From positions 1 through 64,000 of the forward strand of contig CAZUAT010000005.1 in assembly GCA_964618415.1 (NCBI GenBank): a stretch of DNA of 64,000 nucleotides, in the 5' to 3' direction. A program made the position numbers and the translations under genes. Of this stretch, positions 1 through 9,450 are shown in pieces. Positions within the stretch are counted from its first letter, which is position 1; every line of letters starts with the position of its first letter. The stretch comes from JACTMI01 sp964618415. GTDB taxonomy: Bacteria > Acidobacteriota > Thermoanaerobaculia > Multivoradales > JAGPDF01. Below the pieces are notes generated by a model. It was not told the origin of the DNA. It ran no database searches and saw nothing but the letters and a program-made list of their open reading frames with translations.

Positions 1-1
1 G

Positions 2-709
2 GTCGCCCGCCTCGGTGGTGGGAGCCTCGCCGGGCGCGCCGTCGTCGTGGCCGCCGGGCCGACCCACGAGCCGATCGACCCGGCGCGGTACCTCGGCAAC
101 CGCTCGAGCGGCAAGATGGGGTTCGCGCTCGCCGCCGAGGCGGCCCGGCGCGGCGCCGACGTGCGGCTGGTGGCCGGGCCGGTGGCGTTGCCGACGCCGC
201 GCGGCGTCGAGCGGATCGACGTCGGCACCGCGCGCGAGATGGGCGAGGCGGTCGGGCGTCTGGCAGCGCGGGCGGACGTCGTGGTGATGGCCGCGGCGGT
301 GGCCGACTTCCGGCCCGCCGTCGAGGCGAGCCGCAAGCTCAAGAAGAGCGACGGTCCGCCGCGCTTCGAGCTGGTGGAGAACCCCGACATCCTGGCCGGC
401 CTGGTCGAACGGGCGCCGCAGGCGCTGCGGGTCGGCTTCGCCGCCGAAACCGGCATCGACGCCGCCGAGGCCGAGCGCAAGCTCGCCGCCAAGGGGGCGC
501 ACCTGCTCGTCGCCAACGATGTGTCGCGCGGTGACATCGGCTTCGGCAGCGACGACAACGAGGTCACGGTCTTCCGGCGCGACGGCGAGCCGGTACACCT
601 GTCGCGCCGTCCCAAAGGGGAGCTGGCGCGCGACCTGTTCGATCTGATCGAGCTGACGATGCGCCCACCGAGCGAGGAACGTGCCGGCGTTGCCCGCCTC
701 ACTCGCTGA
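2..709 (+). CDS. coaBC: CoaBC, C-terminal (phosphopantothenate-cysteine ligase) part, 5' end outside window
   Basis: The reading frame is open from the first bases, so the gene starts before the window and 235 residues remain. What is visible is the CoaB domain, which joins 4'-phosphopantothenate to cysteine with CTP in coenzyme A synthesis; the CoaC decarboxylase half should lie upstream. Family marks are the GPTHEPIDPARYL segment followed by NRSSGKMG, the lysine-rich RKLKKSDG that corresponds to the nucleotide-contacting lysine motif, and the later NDV...GFGSDDNEVT segment. Its 3' end overlaps the next gene by 29 bp, so the two are probably co-transcribed. Identity is firm. Whether the missing part really carries CoaC cannot be seen here. 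Confidence 0.93.
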   Translation, partial: VARLGGGSLAGRAVVVAAGPTHEPIDPARYLGNRSSGKMGFALAAEAARRGADVRLVAGPVALPTPRGVERIDVGTAREMGEAVGRLAARADVVVMAAAVADFRPAVEASRKLKKSDGPPRFELVENPDILAGLVERAPQALRVGFAAETGIDAAEAERKLAAKGAHLLVANDVSRGDIGFGSDDNEVTVFRRDGEPVHLSRRPKGELARDLFDLIELTMRPPSEERAGVARLTR

Positions 710-1412
710 CGCCCTGCGCTATCTGGCCGATCTCGGCTGGACCGAGGTCTACCGCCGGCCGCCGCGAGCCTCCGCACACAGCGCCTCCACGCAGGCGGCC
801 ACGGCAGTCGTTGCGCCGCCCGCAGCGGCGATGGCTGCAGCGGTCGGTGCGGACCGCCTGGCGGTGCTGGCCGCCGAGGCGGCCAGCTGCACCCGCTGCC
901 GGCTCAGCGAGCAGCGCCACTCGGTGGTGTTCGCCGATGGCAACCCCCACGCGCGGCTGATGCTGGTCGGAGAGGGACCCGGTGCCGAGGAGGACCGCCG
1001 TGGGCTGCCGTTCGTCGGCGCCGCGGGCGGACTGCTCGACCGGATGCTGGCCGCCATCGGCTACGACCGCACGAGTGTTTACATCGCCAACGTCGTCAAG
1101 TGTCGTCCGCCGGGCAATCGCGACCCGCAGCCGGACGAGGTCGCCGCCTGTCGTGGCTATCTCGAGGCTCAGATCGCCGCAGTGCGCCCGCAGGTGCTGG
1201 TCTGCCTCGGGCGCGTGGCGGCGCGGACGCTGCTGGGACGCGAGGAGTCGATCGCGCGGCTGCGCGGGCATTGGCACGAAGTCGACGGGATCGCCTGCCG
1301 GGTGACGTACCATCCGGCCGCCCTGCTGCGGGACGGCAACCTCCGTCGGCCAACCTGGGAAGATCTTCAGTTGATTCGGGACCGCCTGAGCGAGGCGGGC
1401 GCCGTCGAGTGA
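681..1412 (+). CDS. Uracil-DNA glycosylase, family 4 (Fe-S type)
   Basis: Removes uracil from DNA to start base-excision repair. The 243-residue protein has the family-4 motif GEGPGAEEDRRG near residues 97-108, an N-V-V-K-C-R-P-P-G-N-R segment near 137-147, and the second active-site motif YHPAALLR near 210-217. Cysteines 70 and 73 (CTRC) with C141 and C157 are spaced like the four ligands of the family's 4Fe-4S cluster. About 60 poorly conserved Ala/Pro-rich residues precede the catalytic core, as in many high-GC members. The GTG start overlaps coaBC by 29 bp and has a GAGGAA just upstream. A downstream in-frame start would also leave an intact catalytic core, so the exact N-terminus is uncertain. 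Confidence 0.92.
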   Translation: MPALPASLADALRYLADLGWTEVYRRPPRASAHSASTQAATAVVAPPAAAMAAAVGADRLAVLAAEAASCTRCRLSEQRHSVVFADGNPHARLMLVGEGPGAEEDRRGLPFVGAAGGLLDRMLAAIGYDRTSVYIANVVKCRPPGNRDPQPDEVAACRGYLEAQIAAVRPQVLVCLGRVAARTLLGREESIARLRGHWHEVDGIACRVTYHPAALLRDGNLRRPTWEDLQLIRDRLSEAGAVE

Positions 1413-1443
1413 CCGGCGGCGCGATTCGAGGAGGAGTGCGTAC

Positions 1444-2925
1444 GTGGCATCCGGAATTGCGGTCGAACTGATCGGGCGGCGCCTGCCGCCGGGACGAATC
1501 GTGGTGGGCGTGTTCTCCGGCGAGCGGGAGGCGCGCCCCGGCCTGCCGGTGTCGGTGGCGCGCGCGGTGGCCGAACTGCTCGGCCGCAGCGGCTGGAAGG
1601 GAGGCGAATGCCAGCGCGCCGAGGCGGCCGTCGGCGCCGGGCGGGTGGTCGAGCTGCGTGGCCTCGGGAAGCGTGCCGAGTTCGATTCGGCGCGCCTCGT
1701 CTCCTGGATCGAGCAGGCGGTCGACGCGGCGCGCATCGCCTGCGAGCCGGCCCTCACCCTGGCGCTGCCCGAGCACGAGCTGCTGCACGGCGCCACGGCG
1801 GCGGCGCGGGTGGCCCGGCAGGCGGCCGCCGCCGCCTATCGGTTCGACGCCTGGAAGAGCGACCGCAAGCGGCCGCCGCTGCGTTCGATCGGCCTGCTGT
1901 CGCCGCCCGGCGAGACGGCGGCCTGGCGTGCCGGCCTGCCGGTCGGCCTGGCGTGCGCCGCCGGAGTGAATCTGGCGCGCGAGCTGGGCAACACTCCGCC
2001 GAACGTCGCCACCCCCGCCTGGATGGCCTCCCAGGCGGCCCAGCTGGCGCGTCGCCACGGTGCCCGCATCCGGGTGCTGACGCCGCCGGAGATGAAGCGG
2101 CGCGGCATGGGCGGCATCCTGGCCGTCGGCGGCGGCTCGGCGAACCAGCCCCGAATGGTACGCATCGAGCTGGGCCACGGACCGCACACCGTCGCCCTCG
2201 TCGGCAAGGGGGTGACGTTCGACACCGGCGGCATTTCGATCAAGCCGGCCGGCCAGATGGAAGAGATGAAGTGGGACAAGATGGGCGCCTGCACGGTGCT
2301 CGGCATCCTCGAAGCGGTTGCGCAGCTCGAGCTGCCGGTGCGCGTGCGCGCCTACCTGGCGCTCGCCGAGAACATGCCGGACGGTCGCGCCTATCGCCCG
2401 GGCGACATCGTCCGCTGCGCCAACGGCAAGTCGGTCGAGATCCTCAACACCGACGCCGAAGGAAGGATGATCCTCGCCGATGCCCTGTCGTGGGCGGCGA
2501 GCGAGAAGCCGGACCGGATCGTCGAGTACTCGACGCTGACCGGCGCCTGCGTGGTGGCCCTCGGACACACGGGTGCCGGGCTGTTCACTCCCGACGACGC
2601 GCTGGCGGCCGGCCTGCTCGAGGCCGCCGAGGGGCAGGGCGAGCGCCTCTGGCGGCTGCCGCTCTGGCGCGAGTTCCTCGAAGAGATGCGCGGCGCGCAC
2701 GCCGACCTGCACAACTCCGGCGGCCGCTGGGGGGGCGCCTCGACCGCTGCGGCCTTTCTCTCCCAGTTCGTCGAACCGGTGAGCAGCTGGGCCCATCTCG
2801 ACATCGCCGGACCCGCATACGTGGGAGACAACAAGGCCCGACGCGGCGCCACCGGGTACGGCGTCGCGCTCACCGTCGACTGGCTGCGCAGCCTCGCCGC
2901 GTCGGGGAACCGCCGACGCCGGTGA
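1444..2925 (+). CDS. pepA: Leucyl aminopeptidase, peptidase family M17
   Basis: Cytosolic two-metal aminopeptidase that releases N-terminal residues from peptides. At 493 residues it has the usual M17 length. The C-terminal catalytic domain shows VGKGVTFDTGG (K255, D260) and NTDAEGRMILADAL (D337, E339, R341), which carry the metal ligands and the catalytic lysine and arginine. The GTG start at 1444 follows GGAGG-like bases (around 1429-1435). The gene ends in a 4-bp GTGA overlap with an oligopeptide-transporter ATPase gene, so peptide degradation and probable peptide uptake sit in one transcript. In some bacteria PepA homologues also bind DNA at recombination sites; nothing here argues for that role. 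Confidence 0.95.
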   Translation: MASGIAVELIGRRLPPGRIVVGVFSGEREARPGLPVSVARAVAELLGRSGWKGGECQRAEAAVGAGRVVELRGLGKRAEFDSARLVSWIEQAVDAARIACEPALTLALPEHELLHGATAAARVARQAAAAAYRFDAWKSDRKRPPLRSIGLLSPPGETAAWRAGLPVGLACAAGVNLARELGNTPPNVATPAWMASQAAQLARRHGARIRVLTPPEMKRRGMGGILAVGGGSANQPRMVRIELGHGPHTVALVGKGVTFDTGGISIKPAGQMEEMKWDKMGACTVLGILEAVAQLELPVRVRAYLALAENMPDGRAYRPGDIVRCANGKSVEILNTDAEGRMILADALSWAASEKPDRIVEYSTLTGACVVALGHTGAGLFTPDDALAAGLLEAAEGQGERLWRLPLWREFLEEMRGAHADLHNSGGRWGGASTAAAFLSQFVEPVSSWAHLDIAGPAYVGDNKARRGATGYGVALTVDWLRSLAASGNRRRR

Positions 2926-3904
2926 CCCGCCTGGTCGAGGTCCACGACCTCCGGATCTCCTTTCCGGTCGACGGCGCCCCCGTCGCCGTCGTGCGCGAGG
3001 CCACCTTCGCGGTCGATCGCGGCGAGATCCTCGGCCTGGTTGGCGAGTCGGGCTCGGGCAAGAGCCTGACTGCGCTTGCGCTGCTCGGCCTGGTGCCGCC
3101 GCCCGGCCGCGTCGAGCCGGGCTCGTCGATCCGGCTCGACGGCCAGGAGCTGGTAGGCCTTTCCGAGCGGGCGCTGCGCGCGATCCGCGGCCGGCGGATC
3201 GGGCTCGTTTTTCAGGAGCCGTCGGCGGCGCTCAACCCGGTGCTCACGGTCGGCACGCAGATCGTCGAGGCGATCCGCGCCCACCGGCCGGTCTCGCGGG
3301 CCGCCGCCTGGCGTCGGGCGGAGGAACTGCTGGCCCGCCTCGCGGTGCCCGACCCGCACCGGCGCCTGCGCGAGTATCCGCACCAGCTCTCGGGCGGGCA
3401 GCGGCAGCGGGTGCTGGTGGCCGTCGCGCTGGCAGCCGAACCCGACCTGCTGATCGCCGACGAGCCGACCACCGCCCTCGACGTGACCCTGCAGGCACAG
3501 GTGCTCGAACTGTTCGCCGACCTGCGGCGCGATCTCGGACTCGGGCTGTTGCTGATCACCCACGACCTCGGCGTCGTGGCGGAGACCTGCGACCGGGTGG
3601 CGGTCATGTACGCCGGCCGCATTGTCGAAGCCGGGCCGACGGCGGCACTGTTCGCAGGGGCGGCACACCCCTACACGCGCGGCCTGCTCGCCTCGTTGCC
3701 CGAACTGGGCTCGCCGTCGCCGCGCGGACAGCTGCCTGCCATTCCAGGGCAGGTGCCGCAGCCCCGCAGTCTGCCATCCGGCTGCCCGTTCCATCCCCGC
3801 TGCGCCGAGCGCCTGGACGCCTGCTCGGTCGACGAGCCGGACTGGCGGGCGGTGGCCACGGACCATGGCGCGCGTTGCCTGCTGGTCGGTGAGGCGGCGG
3901 CCGG

Positions 3905-3908
<4 letters not shown>
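2922..3908 (+). CDS. oppD: Oligopeptide/dipeptide ABC transporter ATPase, OppD/DppD type
   Basis: Cytoplasmic ATPase that powers peptide import together with OppF and a membrane permease pair. The frame is open far upstream inside pepA, but homology begins only at the GTG at 2922, which overlaps the pepA stop as GTGA; this gives 328 residues, the family norm. Walker A is GESGSGKS (residues 41-48), the ABC signature is LSGGQRQRV, and Walker B is LLIADEPT followed by TALD. The C-terminus has the OppD/F extension with a GCPFHPRC...C cysteine cluster. No permease or substrate-binding gene is next to it, so the membrane partners must be encoded elsewhere. Confidence 0.92.
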
Positions 3909-4912
<1,004 letters not shown>

Positions 4913-4987
4913 GACGGAACTTTTCCCCCTGCCTGACGTAATGACACCGAACGTGAAGCCCGACTCGGAATCGAGAGGAATCGACGA

Positions 4988-6610
4988 ATGATGCTGATGA
5001 ACGAATCCCGCCCAACCCGACGCCGGCCGTGGCTGGTCCTGCCCGTCGTGCTTCTGCTGGCCGTAGCGGACCCGGGCCACGCGGCCGAGGTCGATGTTCG
5101 CAGCGTGCCGACGCCGGACACCGGCTCCGCCGAACTGCGCATCCAGGCGGACGGCGTCCACCTCACCCTCGAAGAGGCGCTCGCGCTCGCCCTCGAGCGC
5201 AACCTGGGCCTGCGCGTCCAGCGCTACGGGCGCGAGCGGGCACGCCTCGGCGTCGAGCAGGCGATGGGCATCTACGACTTCGGCCTCGGCGGCTCGCTCT
5301 CGGCCTCGAGCGAGGAGAGCCCGGCGGCATCCAACCTGGACGGCGCGGCGATCCAGAAGCAGGACCGCCAGCAGTTCTCGGTCGGTCTGTCCCGCCTGCT
5401 GCCGACCGGCGGCACGGCGCAGGTCGGATGGAGCAACTCGCGACTGAAGACCAACAGCGAGTTCTTCTCGATCAACCCGTCGTACAACTCCGGACTCGAC
5501 CTGTCGATCGCCCAGCCACTGCTGCGCGGCTTCGGGCGCGACGTGACCGAGTTCGGCATCCGCATCGCCGGGCTCGACAGCGAGATCGCGCGCGAAGGGT
5601 TCCTGGAGCAGATCGTGGCGACGCTGGCCACCGCGGAGAACGCCTACTGGAACCTGGTGGCGACTCGTCACCGGCTCGCGGTCGCCGAGGAGAGTCTGAC
5701 GCTGGCCCGTCAGCTGCACACCGACAATCAGGTGCGCGTCGACGTTGGCACCCTGGCACCGCTCGAGCTGGTGCAGAGCGAGGCCGGCATCGCCACCCGC
5801 GAGGAGGAGATCATCCGCGCCCGCGGCGAGATCGGCGACGCCGAAGACGTGCTGCGCTACCTGCTCGACCTGGACGACGCGCGAGTCTGGACCCTGCCGC
5901 TGGTGCCCGACACCCAGCCCGAGGTCGCTCCGGCGGCGGTCGACGTCGCCAAGGCGCTCGAGACCGCGCTGGCGGCCCGGCCTGAGCTGCGGCGCAACGA
6001 GCTGGGCCTGCAGGCTCTCGAGCTGGAAGCGGCCTACCAGCGGGCCCAGGTGCGGCCGCGCCTCGACCTGGTCGCCTCGTACGGCTACAACGGCGTCGGT
6101 GGCGACGTGGTAGTGCGAGACAACGAGGGCAACGTGGTCTCTCGCCTCGACGGCGGGTGGGACGACGCCATCGAGCAGGTGACCGATCGCGATTTCCCCG
6201 GCTGGTCGGTCGGGCTGGAGTTCGGCATGCCGATCGGCAACCGGACCGCGCGCGCCCGCGCCGCGAGCGCCGCCCTGGCGGTGGATCAGGGCCGGGTCGG
6301 GCACGAGGAGCTGCGCCAGCGCATCGAGGCGGAGGTCCGGGTGGCCGCCCGCGGCCTCGAGATCGGCGCCCAGCGGATCGAATCGGCGCGCGTCTCGGAG
6401 CGCCTGGCCGAGAAGAACCTCGACGCCGAGCGTCGCAAGTACGAAAACGGCCTGTCGACCAGCTTCCAGATCCTGCAGGTCGAGGAGGACCTGGCCGCCG
6501 CCCGCCTGCGGGTGGTCGAGGCGGTGACCGGTTACCGCAGCGCGCTGGTCGCGTATTATCGGGCCATCGGCAGGCTGCTCGATCACGCCGGCGTCACCTT
6601 CACCGACTGA
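4988..6610 (+). CDS. TolC-family outer-membrane efflux protein
   Basis: Outer-membrane and periplasmic tunnel protein for type I or MacAB-like export, 540 residues. A basic n-region (RPTRRR), a hydrophobic stretch and an A-x-A-type site near residue 33 form a signal peptide. Two OEP-type repeats follow, with long Glu/Arg/Ala-rich helices (LTLEEALALALERN early; ENGLSTSFQILQVEEDLAAARLRVVEA near the C-terminus, cited as separate short segments) typical of TolC barrels and coiled coils. The ATG has GAGAGGA just upstream. It opens a run of TolC, YIP1, HlyD/MacA and MacB genes on the same strand, so it is probably the outer-membrane exit of that tripartite pump. Confidence 0.88.
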   Translation: MMLMNESRPTRRRPWLVLPVVLLLAVADPGHAAEVDVRSVPTPDTGSAELRIQADGVHLTLEEALALALERNLGLRVQRYGRERARLGVEQAMGIYDFGLGGSLSASSEESPAASNLDGAAIQKQDRQQFSVGLSRLLPTGGTAQVGWSNSRLKTNSEFFSINPSYNSGLDLSIAQPLLRGFGRDVTEFGIRIAGLDSEIAREGFLEQIVATLATAENAYWNLVATRHRLAVAEESLTLARQLHTDNQVRVDVGTLAPLELVQSEAGIATREEEIIRARGEIGDAEDVLRYLLDLDDARVWTLPLVPDTQPEVAPAAVDVAKALETALAARPELRRNELGLQALELEAAYQRAQVRPRLDLVASYGYNGVGGDVVVRDNEGNVVSRLDGGWDDAIEQVTDRDFPGWSVGLEFGMPIGNRTARARAASAALAVDQGRVGHEELRQRIEAEVRVAARGLEIGAQRIESARVSERLAEKNLDAERRKYENGLSTSFQILQVEEDLAAARLRVVEAVTGYRSALVAYYRAIGRLLDHAGVTFTD

Positions 6611-6629
6611 AGCTGGATCGGTGACGCAG

Positions 6630-6662
6630 CGAGGCGCCGGTCGCAACGCGGCTGGCGCCTCG
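6630..6662. terminator. Perfect 9-bp inverted repeat behind the TolC-like gene
   Basis: CGAGGCGCC at 6630-6638 is matched by GGCGCCTCG at 6654-6662, with a partly paired interior. It starts 20 bp after the TolC-like stop codon and could end or attenuate that transcript. No T-run follows, so a stabilising or attenuating hairpin is as likely as an intrinsic terminator. Confidence 0.4.
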
Positions 6663-6712
6663 GCGTGTCCGGGCCCACCGGCCGTGCCGAGAGCCGGCAA
6701 CGAGGAGACCGG

Positions 6713-7474
6713 ATGACCGAACCTGAGATCGTGACCCCGGCCGACGGGCGGGAGCTCGCCACCTTTGGCGAAGCGGGCGCCCGCATCGTCGGCGTCTTCC
6801 ACCGCCCCGAGGCGACCTTCACCGCCATCCGTCGCGTGCCCAGCTGGGGCCTGGCGCTGCTGCTGCTCTGCCTGACCTCGCTCGCCATCAAGCTGGTCGT
6901 CGAGCCGCGGGTCTCGCCGGAGTCGCTGCGCACCTTCCTCGAAGAGCGCGGCGCGACCGGCGAGCAGATCGAGGAGGCGATGGAGGCGCAGCTGTCGCCG
7001 AGCGGGGCGCGGAGCTTCGTCTCCTCGGTGTCGGCGGTCGGCGGGGCGGGCCTGTTCTACGTCGTCGCCACGGCGATCTTCTTCGCCCTGGCGCGCCTGA
7101 TGGGCAGCGAGATCGACTTCAAGCGCGCGCTGGCGGTGACCACGCACGGTCTGCTGCCGTTTGCGCTCGCCACCCTGATTGCGATTCCGGTCGTGATTTC
7201 GCGGGGCAGCATCGATTTCCAGGAGACCTTCTCGGGAAACTTCCTCGCATCGCACGCCGGGGCGCTCGCCGGCGAGGAGACCGGTGCCGTGGCGATGGCG
7301 CTGCTGTCCAGCGTCGATCTGTTCTCGATCTGGTGCATCGCGTTGCTGGTGATCGGATTCCGCACCGTCGGCGGGCTGTCGCGCGGCGCCGCGCTGGTGA
7401 CCGTCCTGCTTCCCTGGATCGTGGCTGTCGGACTCAAGGTGGGCATCGCAGCGCTGCTGTCGGGCGCTGCCTGA
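6713..7474 (+). CDS. YIP1-family multi-pass membrane protein
   Basis: Inner-membrane protein of unknown role, 253 residues, with about five hydrophobic segments (near residues 42-62, 108-130, 139-160, 200-220 and 226-250). The layout of a soluble N-terminal segment followed by a VFHRPEATF-type motif and clustered membrane helices resembles Yip1/DUF1282 domain proteins. An in-frame GTG exists 48 bp upstream, but the ATG at 6713 has a clear GAGGAG at 6702-6707 and is preferred. It lies between the TolC-like and MacA-like genes, so it may assist assembly or regulation of the pump. That link rests only on position. Confidence 0.7.
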   Translation: MTEPEIVTPADGRELATFGEAGARIVGVFHRPEATFTAIRRVPSWGLALLLLCLTSLAIKLVVEPRVSPESLRTFLEERGATGEQIEEAMEAQLSPSGARSFVSSVSAVGGAGLFYVVATAIFFALARLMGSEIDFKRALAVTTHGLLPFALATLIAIPVVISRGSIDFQETFSGNFLASHAGALAGEETGAVAMALLSSVDLFSIWCIALLVIGFRTVGGLSRGAALVTVLLPWIVAVGLKVGIAALLSGAA

Positions 7475-7514
7475 CCCCGGACCGAGTGAGGCGGGGGCGC
7501 ATGAGGAGAGCTCG

Positions 7515-8750
7515 ATGACCCGGCGGGTGTTGATTGGCGGCGCTGTGGCGCTCGTCCTGGCGCTGATCGTGATTGCGAGTGTGCGCGGGGGCGGCCGCGG
7601 GAAGACGACGGTGGTCTACGCCGAAGCGGCCGAGACGCGCGACATCTCGCAGACGGTCACCGCCAGCGGCCAGATCCACCCGCGGGTCAAGGTCGACATT
7701 TCGGCGCACGTGGTGGGGCGGATCGAGGAGCTGTTCGCCCGCGAGGGCGACCGCATCGAGGCCGGGCAGCCGTTTCTGCGGCTCGAGCAACAGGCGTTCC
7801 TGGCCGCGCGGGACGACGCGCGGGCACGCGTCGCGATGGCGGCGACGGCGCTCGAGCAGGCCCGCGTCGCACTCGCCGACCAGCAGGTCCGTGTCGAGCG
7901 GGCGCGGCGGCTGGCGTCCGACGGGGTGATCGCCCCCGAGGGTCTCGAGGCCGCCGAACTGGCGTTTGCCTCGGCCGGGCTGCAGGTCCGCTCGGCGCGC
8001 GAAGGGGTGGCGCAGGCGGAAGCGGCGCTCGAGAAGGCGGACGACGACCTGCGCAAGTCGACCATCTTTGCGCCGCTGTCCGGCCGCGTCATCATGCTCA
8101 ACGCCGAACAGGGCGAGGTCGTGGTCTCGGGCACCATGAACAACCCGGCGTCGGTGATCGGCACGATCGCCGACCTGTCCGAGGTGCTGGCCGAAGTCGA
8201 CGTCGACGAAACCGAGATCGTGCACGTGCGTCCGGGGCTGGCAGCTACCGTGACGGTCGATGCGCTGCCGGACACCGAGTACGGCGGCGAAGTCGTCGAG
8301 GTCGGCAGCAGCGGCTATACACGCGCCACCCAGCCCGACGTGCAGTTCTTCCGGGTACGCGTCCTGCTCGAGCGGCCGGACGAGCGGCTGCGGCCCGGCA
8401 TGTCGGCGCGCGCCCGGATCCAGGTGACGACCCATCCCGGGGCGACGGTGGTGCCGATTCAGGCGGTCGTCGAACGCCGACCGGAGAGCCCGGCCGGCGA
8501 GGCCGACGGTGCGACCGCCGCGGACGACGAGATCCCGGTCGTGTTCGTCGTCGCCGACGGAAGGGCTCAACAGCGTCCGGTGACGACTGGCATCTCCGAT
8601 GCCACACACGTCGAGATCGTCGACGGGCTGGCGGCCGGCGACGTCGTGGTCAACGGTCCCTACCGGGCGCTCAAGGACCTCAAGGCCGGCGACCGGGTGC
8701 GGGTCTCGCGTGCCACCGCTGGCGGTGGCGGTGAGGACGACGAGGACTGA
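7515..8750 (+). CDS. Periplasmic adaptor (HlyD/MacA family) of a tripartite exporter
   Basis: Membrane-fusion protein linking a MacB-type inner-membrane transporter to a TolC-like exit duct, 411 residues. An N-terminal membrane anchor (residues about 5-24) precedes a split barrel-sandwich (lipoyl) domain, with a QTVTASGQIHP opening and a closing STIFAPLSGRVI. Between them is an alpha-helical hairpin (residues about 90-170, Ala/Glu/Arg-rich), and beta-barrel and membrane-proximal domains follow. The Asp/Glu-rich C-terminus (GGEDDED) is unusual but short. GAGGAGAG precedes the ATG. The following gene starts 1 bp after the stop, so this adaptor and the MacB ATPase are surely one operon. Confidence 0.88.
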   Translation: MTRRVLIGGAVALVLALIVIASVRGGGRGKTTVVYAEAAETRDISQTVTASGQIHPRVKVDISAHVVGRIEELFAREGDRIEAGQPFLRLEQQAFLAARDDARARVAMAATALEQARVALADQQVRVERARRLASDGVIAPEGLEAAELAFASAGLQVRSAREGVAQAEAALEKADDDLRKSTIFAPLSGRVIMLNAEQGEVVVSGTMNNPASVIGTIADLSEVLAEVDVDETEIVHVRPGLAATVTVDALPDTEYGGEVVEVGSSGYTRATQPDVQFFRVRVLLERPDERLRPGMSARARIQVTTHPGATVVPIQAVVERRPESPAGEADGATAADDEIPVVFVVADGRAQQRPVTTGISDATHVEIVDGLAAGDVVVNGPYRALKDLKAGDRVRVSRATAGGGGEDDED

Positions 8751-8751
8751 G

Positions 8752-9447
8752 ATGGCCCTCATCGAGCTGAGCGACGTCCGCAAGTCCTACCGCCTCGGAG
8801 TGGAGGAGGTTCACGCACTGGCCGGCGTCGACCTGGAGATCGAGAAGGGCGAGTACGTGGCGATCATGGGACCGTCGGGCAGCGGCAAGTCGACGCTGAT
8901 GAACCTGCTCGGCTGTCTCGACACGCCGACCTCGGGGAGCTACCGGCTGAACGAGACGGCGGTCGAAAACCTGGACGACGCCGAGCTGGCGGCGATCCGC
9001 AATCGCGAAATCGGCTTCGTCTTCCAGACTTTCAACCTGCTGGCGCGCACCAGCGCGCTCGAGAACGTCGAGCTGCCGCTCGTCTACGCGGGGATGCCGC
9101 GGCGCGAGCGGCGCCTGGCAGCGCAGCGGGCGCTCGAGCGGGTGGGGCTCGCCGACCGGGCCCGCCATCAGCCCAACGAGCTGTCCGGGGGGCAGCGGCA
9201 GCGGGTGGCAATTGCGCGCGCGTTGGTGAACGATCCCTCGATCTTGCTCGCCGACGAGCCGACGGGCAATCTCGACAGCGCGACCTCCCAGGAGATCATG
9301 CGGCTGTTCGACGATCTCAACGCGGCGGGCAACACGGTGGTGCTGGTCACTCACGAGGCCGACATCGCCGAGCACGCCGAGCGGAGGATCGTGCTGCGCG
9401 ACGGGCGAGTGGTGATCGACGAACCGATCCGGCCGGCCGGGAGCTGA
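8752..9447 (+). CDS. MacB-type ABC transporter ATP-binding protein
   Basis: ATPase of the LolD/MacB/FtsE type, 231 residues. It starts at the ATG one base after the adaptor gene stop; the frame runs further upstream but that part only shadows the adaptor gene. Walker A GPSGSGKS lies at residues 40-47, the MNLLGCLDTPTSG family segment follows it, then Q-loop VFQTFNLL, signature LSGGQRQRVAIARAL, Walker B LLADEPTGNLD and the H-loop THE. Unlike E. coli MacB, the ATPase and membrane parts are separate genes. Together with the next gene it should drive mechanotransmission-type export through the TolC-like duct. Confidence 0.92.
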   Translation: MALIELSDVRKSYRLGVEEVHALAGVDLEIEKGEYVAIMGPSGSGKSTLMNLLGCLDTPTSGSYRLNETAVENLDDAELAAIRNREIGFVFQTFNLLARTSALENVELPLVYAGMPRRERRLAAQRALERVGLADRARHQPNELSGGQRQRVAIARALVNDPSILLADEPTGNLDSATSQEIMRLFDDLNAAGNTVVLVTHEADIAEHAERRIVLRDGRVVIDEPIRPAGS

Positions 9448-9450
9448 GCG